A stretch of 64,000 bases of DNA from contig JADJUF010000041.1 in NCBI GenBank assembly GCA_016717005.1, positions 62,001-126,000 of the forward strand. The letters run 5' to 3'. The translations under genes and the position numbers were made by a program. Positions 37,082 to 49,061 of this stretch are shown piece by piece. How positions within the stretch are numbered: position 1 is the stretch's first letter; each line of letters opens with the position of its first letter. The notes beneath the pieces are model-generated. The model was not told the origin of the DNA. It was given only the letters and a program-made list of their open reading frames with translations, and did not search any database. This stretch comes from Myxococcales bacterium. GTDB taxonomy: Bacteria > Myxococcota_A > Polyangia > Haliangiales > Haliangiaceae.

Positions 37082-38103
37082 GACGACCTCCGGGCGCGCG
37101 CGCCGACCGCGACCGCCGCGAACAGCGCGACCAGCGCCAGCACGATGGGCCACACGAACCGCTCGCCGTGGACCCGGCGCAGCGACATGCGATCGGCCTC
37201 GGCCCGCAGGATCGGCGTCACGTTCTGACGGACGATCGACTCGAGGTCGAGGGCTGAGGTGCCGGCCGGCACGTAGGCGCCGCCGGTCTCGGTCGCCATC
37301 TGACGCAGGGTGTCGCCGTCGAGCCGCGAGATCACCGGCTGGCCGTCGTGGCTCAGCTGGGTCTTGGCGCCGGTCTGGGGATCGGTCAGCACGATCGGGC
37401 TGCCGGTCTCGCTGCCGAGGCCGACCGCGATGATCCGCACGCCCTCGCCCTTGGCGACCTTGGCCGCCTCGAGCGGGTAGCTGTCGTGATCCTCGCCGTC
37501 GGTGATCAGCACGACCAGCTTGGCGCCGGCGCCGGCCGGGAAGCCGGCGGTGGCCGCGCGCAGCGCCTCGCCGATGCGGGTGCCGCCGCGCGCGACGCTG
37601 TTGACGTCGACGCCGCGCAGCACGAGGTTGAAGTAGCTGTGGTCCGGGGTCAGCGGGCACAGGAGCGCGGCGCGGCCGGCGAACGCCACCAGCCCGACCC
37701 GGTGGCCCGGCAGCTGCCGCACCATCTCGCTGATCTCGGCCTTGGCGCGGGCCAGCCGGTTGGGCGCGACGTCCTCGGCCAGCATGCTCCTCGACACGTC
37801 GAGCACGATCATCACGTCGGCCGAGAACTGCGACGCCAGCACCGCCTGGTCCTGGCCGCGGGTCTGCGGCCGCATCAGCGCCCACACGCACGCCAGGAGC
37901 GCGACGCCGACCAGCCCGAGCCGGACGATCGTGCGGGTCATCGACGCGCGCACGACCAGGCGCGCCTGCATGACCGGCGACAGGAACCGCGCCAGCGCGT
38001 CGCGGCCGCGCAGCTCGAGGACGACCCACGCCGCGACCGCCGCCGCCACCGCCCAGACCAGGTGGATCCAGCCGCCGTGGGCGTTGGTCCAGTCGGGGAT
38101 CAT
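37078..38103 (-). CDS. BatB, membrane-anchored von Willebrand factor A protein
   Basis: A 341-residue protein with two N-terminal TM helices, a vWA domain (about 90-300) with a full MIDAS motif (DVSRSM, then a Thr in GGTRIGEALRAA, and ITDGEDHDS), and a C-terminal TM (WPIVLALVALFAAVAVG). This is the BatB arrangement, in which the metal-binding surface faces the periplasm. MIDAS domains hold Mg or Mn and bind partner proteins. It overlaps batA and batC by four bases on each side. Confidence 0.88.
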   Translation of the reverse strand: MIPDWTNAHGGWIHLVWAVAAAVAAWVVLELRGRDALARFLSPVMQARLVVRASMTRTIVRLGLVGVALLACVWALMRPQTRGQDQAVLASQFSADVMIVLDVSRSMLAEDVAPNRLARAKAEISEMVRQLPGHRVGLVAFAGRAALLCPLTPDHSYFNLVLRGVDVNSVARGGTRIGEALRAATAGFPAGAGAKLVVLITDGEDHDSYPLEAAKVAKGEGVRIIAVGLGSETGSPIVLTDPQTGAKTQLSHDGQPVISRLDGDTLRQMATETGGAYVPAGTSALDLESIVRQNVTPILRAEADRMSLRRVHGERFVWPIVLALVALFAAVAVGARARRSS

Positions 38104-39128
38104 GGCAGCCTCCGCAGGAGCGTCGCGCGCAGCGTGACCGCGCCGGCGATCGCCAGCATCGCCAGCGCCACCAGGTAGCCGTAGAGCTGGTTCGGCTCGG
38201 CGCCCTGGGTCTCGTCGATCTCGGTCCGCTCGAGCCGGTCGATCTCCTTGTAGACCTGGCGCAGGCCGTCGAGGTCGGTGGCCCGGAAGTAGCGGCCGCC
38301 GGTGGCCTCGGCGATCTTGCGCAGCGTGTCCTCGTCGATCTGCACCTGCATCGACACCAGCTCGGTGCCGCCGCCGAACCGGCTCGGCACCCGCACCGGC
38401 GCCCGGCCGTTGGTGCCGGCGCCGACGGTGTAGACCTTGATGCTCGCGTCGCGCGCCAGGCTGGCGGCCGCCAGCGGCGCGACCTCGCCGACGTTGGACA
38501 CGCCGTCGGTCAAGACGATCGCGACCTTGCTCGCCTGGGGCGCGGCCCGCAGCCGCTCGACCGCCTGGGCCAGCCCGTCACCGACCGCGGTGCCGTCCTC
38601 GCGCTGCTCGGTCACGATCTCGACCTGGCGCGCGGCGGTCGCGAGGTTGGCGTGATCGAGCGTCAGGGGCGACAGCGTGTCGGCGTAGCGCGCGAACGCG
38701 ATCAGCCCGATCGCGTCGTCGGGCCGGCCGCCGAGGCCGCCGCCGCCGAGCACGAACTGCTCGAACACCCGCTTGACCGCGTCGAGCCGGGTCTGCTCGT
38801 GGTCCTGGTCGGACAGGTCGAGCGCCTGCATCGAGCCCGAGTGATCGACGACCATCATCACCGCGATGCCGCGCCGCTTGATCCGGTGCTGGCCGTCGTA
38901 GCGCTGCGGCCCGGCCAGCGCCAGCGCCAGCGCCAGCACCGCGAGGCCGTAGAGCGCGTCGGGCAGCCACGCCAGGCTGGTGCGCCAGGTCGCGCCGTGG
39001 GGCAGCGCCGCCAGCGACGAGAACTGGACGCGCCCGGCGGCGTGGCGGGACAGCAGCACCACCGGCGCGATCGCCAGCGCGGCCAGCAGGTACCAGGGGT
39101 GCGCGAGCTCGATGCCGAACAGCGTCAT
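38100..39128 (-). CDS. BatA, membrane-anchored vWA protein
   Basis: A 342-residue protein of the same plan as BatB: N-terminal TM with HPWYLLAALAIAPVV, a second TM (LYGLAVLALALALAGPQ), a vWA domain with MIDAS DHSGSM, TAVGDGLAQAVERL and LTDGVSN, and a C-terminal TM. BatA and BatB are paralogues found together in Bacteroides aerotolerance operons. It starts at an ATG overlapping the previous stop by four bases. Its surface probably assembles with BatB, BatC and BatD. Confidence 0.9.
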   Translation of the reverse strand: MTLFGIELAHPWYLLAALAIAPVVLLSRHAAGRVQFSSLAALPHGATWRTSLAWLPDALYGLAVLALALALAGPQRYDGQHRIKRRGIAVMMVVDHSGSMQALDLSDQDHEQTRLDAVKRVFEQFVLGGGGLGGRPDDAIGLIAFARYADTLSPLTLDHANLATAARQVEIVTEQREDGTAVGDGLAQAVERLRAAPQASKVAIVLTDGVSNVGEVAPLAAASLARDASIKVYTVGAGTNGRAPVRVPSRFGGGTELVSMQVQIDEDTLRKIAEATGGRYFRATDLDGLRQVYKEIDRLERTEIDETQGAEPNQLYGYLVALAMLAIAGAVTLRATLLRRLP

Positions 39129-40137
39129 GCCGCCTCCTTGTGGCGGGTGTCCTCGATGAAGGCCCGGGCCGCGGCCAGGCTCGCCAGCGACTCGTCGGCG
39201 GTCGGGCGGTAGCCGGCGAACTTCACCCGATCGCAGGTCTCGAGGAACGCCGACAGCAGCTCGCGGTGCGCGCTCGACAGCCCGGCGGCGCGCCGCGCCA
39301 CCTGCAGGAACTCCTCGGTCGTGAGCTCGGGCGCGCGCAGCGCGAAGCGATCCTCGAGGTAGTGGCGCACGACCGCCGACAGCTCCACGAACCAGTCGTC
39401 GATGCCGACGTCGTCGGGCGCGCCGCCGCGCTCGAGCGCCGCCAGCCGCCGCACCGCGATCTCGTAGGCCGAGATCCGGGTGCGGACGATCGCCTGGCGT
39501 CGGTACGCGCGCACGCCCCAGACGATCGCGCCGAGCGCGATCAGCCCGGCCGCGATCAGCCCGGCGATCAGCCACCACGCCAGGCCGCCGACGACGATCG
39601 CCAGGCGGCCGCGGGCCGGCGCCAGGGCCTCGGCGGCGCGGGCCGGATCGACCGGGGCGACCGCGATCGGGATCTCCTCGGTCAAGAGCTCGGTGGCGGC
39701 GCTGCTGGTCGCGCCGGCGGCGGCGGCGCTGGCGCGCGCGTCGGTGACCAGCAGCCGGAACGGCGGGATGCGGTGCTTGCCGCTGCCGGGCGGCTCGAGC
39801 GTGTAGGTCTGGACCTCGACGGTGCCGCCGTCGTCGCGGCGCTGGGTGTCGTGGACCCAGCCGACCGCGGCGAAGCGGCCGAGGCCCTCGTCCTCGAACG
39901 GCGCCGCGACGGTCACGCCCGGCGCCGCCTCGATCGTCAGCTCGAGGTAGAGCGGATCGCCGAGCTGCGGCGCCGGCGGCCACACCTTGACCGTGGCCTT
40001 GACCGGGCCGTTCTCGCTGATCTTGACGGTGGCCTCGGGCGTGGGCCGCGGCCGGGCCTCGCCCGGCTGGGCGTGGCGACGCCCGCACCCGCCGACGGCC
40101 AGCGCCACGCACAGCGCGACGGCGACGACGCGCGCGG

Positions 40138-40141
<4 letters not shown>
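39125..40141 (-). CDS. Membrane lipoprotein of the MoxR-bat operon (DUF4381-like)
   Basis: A 338-residue protein with a lipoprotein signal (VALCVALAVGGC, Cys about 19), a beta-rich extracytoplasmic part (PGVTVAAPFEDEGLGRFAAV, IPPFRLLVTDA), one TM (AWWLIAGLIAAGLIALGAIVW) and a cytoplasmic helical tail (RLAALERGGAP, HYLEDRFALRAPELTTEEFL). This arrangement is common between DUF58 and batA in MoxR operons; I would place it with DUF4381-type proteins. The two flanking overlaps of four bases show tight coupling. Function in the complex unknown. Confidence 0.72.
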
Positions 40142-41118
<977 letters not shown>

Positions 41119-41127
41119 GGGCGGCGG

Positions 41128-42111
<984 letters not shown>

Positions 42112-42132
42112 GACTCCTCGACTTGCCAGGAA

Positions 42133-42138
42133 AGCGTA
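42133..42138 (-). promoter_or_regulatory. -10-like TACGCT of the moxR-bat operon
   Basis: TACGCT lies 21 bases before the moxR ATG, with a GAGGAG ribosome binding site between. It has a leader, unlike the leaderless set. No good -35 is visible. Confidence 0.45.
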
Positions 42139-42279
42139 GGGATTCAGATGCGGTACGTGGCGCGCACGGGGTGTAGTACCTCGCGCCGCGCCCTGTCAAC
42201 TGGCGCACCCGCGCCGCTATTCCCGGCCGTGCGACACCGCTGCGACATCGCCGCTCATGCGTCGGCCCGACCGTGCGCG

Positions 42280-42285
42280 TACGCT
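42280..42285 (+). promoter_or_regulatory. -10-like TACGCT, six bases before an ATG
   Basis: TACGCT, six bases, ATG at 42292; leaderless-type. Confidence 0.55.
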
Positions 42286-42291
42286 CAGGTC

Positions 42292-43011
42292 ATGCGCCGC
42301 CCCGTCCTCATCGCCCTGGCCACGATCGCGACCGCGGCCCTCGCCGTCCGCGCCGCGCCCGCCGACGCGTGCGTGCGCGCGAGCGAGGCCAACCGCCTGC
42401 TGGGCTGGTCGGCCGACGGCACGTACGCGCTGCTGGCGCTGGTCGACGATCACGGCGCAATCGACCACGCCGAGATCCTGCCGACCTCGTACCAGGGCTC
42501 GGTCTACGTGATCACCCCCGACGAGGCCGGCGCGATCATCGTCACCAAGGTCAAGGTCGGCCAGTGCGCGTCGTTCGGCGATGAGGAGGACGCGCCCGTG
42601 GTCGAGCGCAAGCGCGGCAAGCTGACCGACGCGTCCTTGCGCGGGCTCAAGACCGTCAAGGCGATGAAGTTCGGCACCGCCGAGGTGGCCCCGGCCGCCG
42701 CCGCGCCGACGCCGACCGCGGCGTTCACCGGCGCCAAGCGCTACGCCGCCCACGACCTGGCGATCACCGCTGGCGCCACCACGACGACGATGCCGATGCC
42801 GGTGTGGTGCGTCGGCTCGTGCCTGCGCGACGAGCACTGGGACAAGTGGAAGGCCGAGGTCGCGGCGGTCCACACGCTGGCCTCGGGCACGGTCCTGTAC
42901 GAGCTGCGCCTGGTCGACGTGTGCAACGGCGGCACGCTGATCCGCGTGGTCACGCAGACGCCGGCGAAGATCAAGGTGCCGAGGCGGCGCTGCGGCGGCT
43001 CGGGCCAGTAG
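42292..43011 (+). CDS. Exported Cys-containing protein, unknown
   Basis: A 239-residue protein with a Sec signal peptide (RRPVLIALATIATAALAVRA) and a mature chain of mixed alpha/beta (GWSADGTYALLALVDDHGAI, VYVITPDEAGAIIVTKVKV). Six Cys follow the signal, probably in disulfides (CVRAS, GQCAS, WCVGSCLRDEHW, VCNGG, RRRCGG). The central Ala/Pro-rich linker divides two halves. No family recognised; the composition suits a periplasmic or secreted protein. A leaderless-type promoter precedes the ATG. Confidence 0.6.
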   Translation: MRRPVLIALATIATAALAVRAAPADACVRASEANRLLGWSADGTYALLALVDDHGAIDHAEILPTSYQGSVYVITPDEAGAIIVTKVKVGQCASFGDEEDAPVVERKRGKLTDASLRGLKTVKAMKFGTAEVAPAAAAPTPTAAFTGAKRYAAHDLAITAGATTTTMPMPVWCVGSCLRDEHWDKWKAEVAAVHTLASGTVLYELRLVDVCNGGTLIRVVTQTPAKIKVPRRRCGGSGQ

Positions 43012-43143
43012 CCCGCCGAGGTCCCGAGCGCGCGGACCTGTCAGCGCTCGCGACGTCTTCCGTCGAGCAGTGGGTCGCGCGGCGCGCGGCGCGCGTCGTG
43101 GGTGCGGGCCCGGTCGGGGCTCGCCCTCGACGGGGAAGCGCGC

Positions 43144-43548
43144 TCAGCCGCGGCGCGCGAGCTGCGCCCGCAAGAGGCCGTGGAACTGCCCCTCGGCGCC
43201 GCGGTAGATCCAGCCGAGGTGCGCCCCGCAGCTCATACACGCGGAGATCTGCCAGGCGTAGCCAGGGAACCACGACCACGCGGTCTCGGGATCGCCGACG
43301 TACGACAGGCCGGTGGCCAGCGCGAAGCAGCCGAGCACGTGGACGAAGCCGCCGGGGTTGACGAAGGTGTGCTCGTGGGCGCCGGCGATCGCGACGCGGT
43401 GATCGTCGTGAGTGATCCGCCGACCGCAGGTCGCGCACACCAGGTCGCCGGACCGGGCGTCGGCGTCGTCCGCGACCGGCGCCTCGGCCGGCGGGCGCCC
43501 GCGTCGGCGCCGCGCGCCGGCCTCGAGGTGCGCGGTCGCCGCGATCAC
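43144..43548 (-). CDS. Bacterial cereblon-type CULT-domain protein
   Basis: A 134-residue protein, nearly all a CULT domain, the fold of the thalidomide-binding part of cereblon. The zinc ligands are CATC (38, 41) and CMSC (104, 107). The aromatic cage is complete: Trp 93, Trp 99 (WSWFPGYAWQ) and Trp 113 (HLGWIYR), with spacings of 6 and 14 residues, as in human Trp380, Trp386 and Trp400. HEHTFVNPGGFVHVLGC and GQFHGLL also match. Small single-domain proteins of this kind are known from Magnetospirillum. The natural ligand in bacteria is not known; in eukaryotes the cage reads cyclic imides at protein C-termini. GTG start, six bases after TAGCCT. Confidence 0.9.
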   Translation of the reverse strand: MIAATAHLEAGARRRRGRPPAEAPVADDADARSGDLVCATCGRRITHDDHRVAIAGAHEHTFVNPGGFVHVLGCFALATGLSYVGDPETAWSWFPGYAWQISACMSCGAHLGWIYRGAEGQFHGLLRAQLARRG

Positions 43549-43554
43549 CCGATC

Positions 43555-43560
43555 AGGCTA
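43555..43560 (-). promoter_or_regulatory. -10-like TAGCCT, six bases before a GTG
   Basis: TAGCCT on the minus strand, six bases, GTG of the CULT gene; this supports the start. Confidence 0.5.
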
Positions 43561-43570
43561 GCACCGCCGG

Positions 43571-44386
43571 TCAGCGCGCGCGCAGCTCGCGCAGCGCCCA
43601 GGCCGCGCCGCCGTCGCCGTCGATCATCACCGCCCACAGCCGCACGCGCTCGACCTCGGTGGGCGCGGTCAGCTCGACCGAGCCGATCGCGGCGGTGCCG
43701 TCGGGCTGGTAGCGGACCTCGGCCGAGGTGTCGGCCAGGCCGCCGGCCGAGACGTAGAAGTAGGTGCGGACGCCCTCGCGCACCGGCGCCGGGGTCGGGT
43801 CGTCGGTGCAGGTCAGGTCGAGCGCGTCGACCGCCGGGACCGCCGCGACGCGGTGCGTGGCGCCGGGCACGAAGCCGTCGGCCGGGCCATCGTCGATCGT
43901 GATCGCCGCGATCACCGGGCCGCGGCGCGCGACCGCGGCGACGCCGACGTCCTTGCGCGCGACCAGGCGCACGCCGTCGATGGTGACGGTGGCGATCACC
44001 GGCACCGCGATCATCGGGCCGGGGCACGCGCCGGCCGGCGGCAGCGGCCCGCCGGGCTCGCCGAACCGCGCCCGCACCGCCGCCACGTCGAGCCGCGCCA
44101 GGCCGGCGGCGTCGACCACCAGCGGCAGCGCGTCGCCGGGCCCGCAGTCGAGATCGGGATCGCGCACCAGGCGCCACGGCGAGCACGCGCGCCAGCTGAC
44201 CGGGGTCGCGGCCGGCGCGCCGTCGGCGTCGACCACCAGCGCGGCCAGCGCGACCGTGCCGTCGACCGTGGTCACCGGCGGCTCGGCCGCGACCGCCAGC
44301 AGCCGGGCCTCGGTGATCAGCGTCGACGGCGCCAGGCCGTCGCCGCTGCAGGCCGCCGCCGCCAGCGCGAGCGCCGCGGCCCTCAC
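43571..44386 (-). CDS. Lipoprotein partner of the TonB-dependent receptor
   Basis: A 271-residue lipoprotein (RAAALALAAAAC, Cys 13). The mature part is beta-rich with repeated Ig-like strands (GTVALAALVVDADGAPAATP, AVPVIATVTIDGVRLVARKD, GVRTYFYVSAGGLADTSAEV) and a C-terminal VERVRLWAVMIDGDGGAAW. It overlaps the receptor gene by four bases (GTGA), so the two are made together. It may be a surface or periplasmic binding partner of the receptor; no ligand can be read from the sequence. Confidence 0.68.
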   Translation of the reverse strand: MRAAALALAAAACSGDGLAPSTLITEARLLAVAAEPPVTTVDGTVALAALVVDADGAPAATPVSWRACSPWRLVRDPDLDCGPGDALPLVVDAAGLARLDVAAVRARFGEPGGPLPPAGACPGPMIAVPVIATVTIDGVRLVARKDVGVAAVARRGPVIAAITIDDGPADGFVPGATHRVAAVPAVDALDLTCTDDPTPAPVREGVRTYFYVSAGGLADTSAEVRYQPDGTAAIGSVELTAPTEVERVRLWAVMIDGDGGAAWALRELRAR

Positions 44387-46638
44387 GGCGTGAACTCCAC
44401 GCCCAGCGACGGGAACACCGGCAGGCCCCGGGTGTACGAGCGCCGGCTGTAGTCGAAGTTGTAGGACACGCCCTCGGGGTTCAGCCGGTTGCTGACGTTC
44501 TGCACGTCGAGGAAGAGCTTGGTCACGCCCCACGGACGCTTCCAGGTACGGTCGATCCGCAGGTCGAGCTGCACGAACGCCGGGAGCCGCTCGGACAGGA
44601 TCGGCCCGTCGACCGGACGGAAGTCCTGGGCGTCGACGTCGAAGTACGCGCCCGCGACCGGGGTGATCGGGTTGCCGCTGGCGAACCGCAGGCGCGCGCC
44701 GAGCTGCCACGCCCCGACCGGCGCCGCCGCCACCGCGGTCAGCACGTGCGGCTGATCGAGCACGTACGGCCGCCACGTCGGATCGAGCCGGGGATCGCCT
44801 TTGCGCTCAGCCCGAGCGTAGGTGTACGCGACCCAGCCGGCCCAGGCGCCGGTGCGCTTGCGCAGCATCACCTCGAGCCCGGCGCCGCGGCCGCGGCCGG
44901 TGTTCTCGCGGTAGCTGTACGAGCCGAACTGCTCGTCGGTGAGCTCGCGGCTGGCCGCGCCGGCGCCGCCGCCCTGGGGCCCGCCCGCGACCTGGGCGGT
45001 GGCGGAGCTCACCGCGTCGACCGCGAGCCCGCGCGACTGCTCCCAGTACGCGGTCACCGCCACCGACGACGCCCGCGGCAGCGGCGCGGTCACGCCGAAC
45101 GACGCCTGGGTGCTGACCGAGGCCTCGAGGTCCTGGTTGCCCCACGCGGGATCCAGATCGACCGCGGCCGGCGGCTGGTGGTAGCGACCGATCGCGGTGG
45201 CCATGGTCCAGCCGCCCGGCAGCTCGTGGGTGATCGCCAGGCGCGGATCTGCCACCCACTGGTTCGACAGCCCGAACCGATCGATCCGCAGGCCCGGCTT
45301 CACGCCGACCCGCCCGTCGGCGATCCGGTAGAAGCCCTCGACCCACGCGCCGAGATCGCCGGCCCACAGCGCGCCGTCGCGCTGGGTGACCTGGTTCGAC
45401 TCGGGCATGCCCGGCATCGGCGGCGCCTCGTTGAGGATGTCGTAGCCGTAGCGGGTGCCGACCAGGTCGAGGCCGCCGGCGACCCGGCCGTCGCGCCAGG
45501 TGCGCTCGAGGTCGGCGCGCAGCGCCACCGGGATGTTGCGGCGGGTGATGCCCTGCCCGTCGATCCGGAGCGACACCTCGTCGGCGCCGACCGACGGCGT
45601 GATCGTGGCCGCCCACGGGCCGTCGACGCGCCGCCAGGTCACCGCCGCGCGCACGAACCGCGACCGGTAGTTGAGCGACGTGCCGTCGTCCATCGCGTCG
45701 CCGGGGTTGGCGAAGGTCAGCAGATCATCGGAGCCGAACACCTGCGCGGTCACGCGGCCGGTGCGCGCGTGCTCGCTGCCGCGATCCCAGCGCAGCTGCC
45801 CGTCGAGGTAGCGCGGCGCCAGGGTCAGATCGGGCGCGGCCGCGGCCAGGATGCCGTCGATGTACGAGCGGCGCAGGCCGAACATCAGGCCGCCACCGTA
45901 GAGCGGGCCCTCGCCGCGGGCCTGGGCGTCGGTCAGGCTGACCTCGGTGGCACCGCGCCAGCGATCGGTGCGCGCGGCCCGCGACCGGACCTCGACCACG
46001 CCGCCCTGGGTCCGCCCCCAGCGCGCGCCGAACGTGCCGGGCATGACCTCGAGCCCGTCGAGCAGCGCGGTCGGGAAGAACGACGCCAGGCCGCCGAAGT
46101 GGTAGAGCAGCGGCACCTCGATGCCGTCGAGGAACACACTCGAGTTGCGCGGGCTCTGGCCGCGCAGCACCAGGCCGCCGAGCCCGAACGGGATCCGGGC
46201 CACGCCGGGCAGGCTCTGCACCGCCTTGAGCGCGTCGTTGCCGGCGCCGGCCACCGTTCCGACGGTGGCGGGATCGAGATCGTACGCCGCCGGCTCATCG
46301 ACGAACGGCGCCTCGCCCTCGAGCGTGACCAGCTCGAGGTCGTTGACCAGGCCGCCGCGCACCAGCACCAGCCGGGCCGCGCGGCCGGGCGCGGCGCGGG
46401 TGAGCAACGGCTCGAACCCGTCGGCGACCACCAGCACGTCCTGGGGGCCGGTGCCGGCGTCGTCGACCGCGAACTGGCCGGCGGCATCGGTCGCGACCTC
46501 CACCCCGGCCACCACCACCACGGCCTCGGCGACCGGCGCGCCGGCTTCGTCGACCACGATCCCGCGCACCGGCGCCGCCAGCGCCAGCGCGGGCGCGGCC
46601 ACGACGGCGGCGACGATCAGGGAGGAGAGGCGGCGCAC
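44383..46638 (-). CDS. TonB-dependent receptor with carboxypeptidase-regulatory-like domain
   Basis: A 751-residue outer-membrane receptor: signal peptide, a CarboxypepD_reg beta-sandwich (VRGIVVDEAGAPVAEAVVVV, 22-95), a plug domain (about 100-215; LPGVARIPFGLGGLVLRGQS, FLDGIEVPLLYHFGG) and a barrel ending in a terminal SLGVEFTP. It lacks an obvious TonB box but has the plug and barrel order of SusC-like or TonB-dependent transporters. The substrate cannot be deduced; the carboxypeptidase-regulatory-like domain is common in SusC-type receptors. It heads a two-gene unit with the lipoprotein. Confidence 0.85.
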   Translation of the reverse strand: MRRLSSLIVAAVVAAPALALAAPVRGIVVDEAGAPVAEAVVVVAGVEVATDAAGQFAVDDAGTGPQDVLVVADGFEPLLTRAAPGRAARLVLVRGGLVNDLELVTLEGEAPFVDEPAAYDLDPATVGTVAGAGNDALKAVQSLPGVARIPFGLGGLVLRGQSPRNSSVFLDGIEVPLLYHFGGLASFFPTALLDGLEVMPGTFGARWGRTQGGVVEVRSRAARTDRWRGATEVSLTDAQARGEGPLYGGGLMFGLRRSYIDGILAAAAPDLTLAPRYLDGQLRWDRGSEHARTGRVTAQVFGSDDLLTFANPGDAMDDGTSLNYRSRFVRAAVTWRRVDGPWAATITPSVGADEVSLRIDGQGITRRNIPVALRADLERTWRDGRVAGGLDLVGTRYGYDILNEAPPMPGMPESNQVTQRDGALWAGDLGAWVEGFYRIADGRVGVKPGLRIDRFGLSNQWVADPRLAITHELPGGWTMATAIGRYHQPPAAVDLDPAWGNQDLEASVSTQASFGVTAPLPRASSVAVTAYWEQSRGLAVDAVSSATAQVAGGPQGGGAGAASRELTDEQFGSYSYRENTGRGRGAGLEVMLRKRTGAWAGWVAYTYARAERKGDPRLDPTWRPYVLDQPHVLTAVAAAPVGAWQLGARLRFASGNPITPVAGAYFDVDAQDFRPVDGPILSERLPAFVQLDLRIDRTWKRPWGVTKLFLDVQNVSNRLNPEGVSYNFDYSRRSYTRGLPVFPSLGVEFTP

Positions 46639-46803
46639 CCAGGTTCGAGCGCGCTCGGCCCGTTATGGTTACGCGCCGTCGCCGCGAGCGATCACGCCCC
46701 ACGCCGCCCCGCGGTCCGGTCGGGCCGCCCTGAGACCCCAGCGCTTGGCGAGCCACGGCGCGCCCGGCTCGACCGGAATCGCCAGCGAGGTCGCGCCGTG
46801 CGG

Positions 46804-49035
<2,232 letters not shown>

Positions 49036-49041
49036 CCGCGC

Positions 49042-49047
49042 AGCATA
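49042..49047 (-). promoter_or_regulatory. -10-like TATGCT, six bases before a GTG
   Basis: TATGCT on the minus strand, then six bases and the GTG of kinase copy 1, showing that each kinase has its own promoter. Confidence 0.55.
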
Positions 49048-49061
49048 CGCGACCGCGCCGG

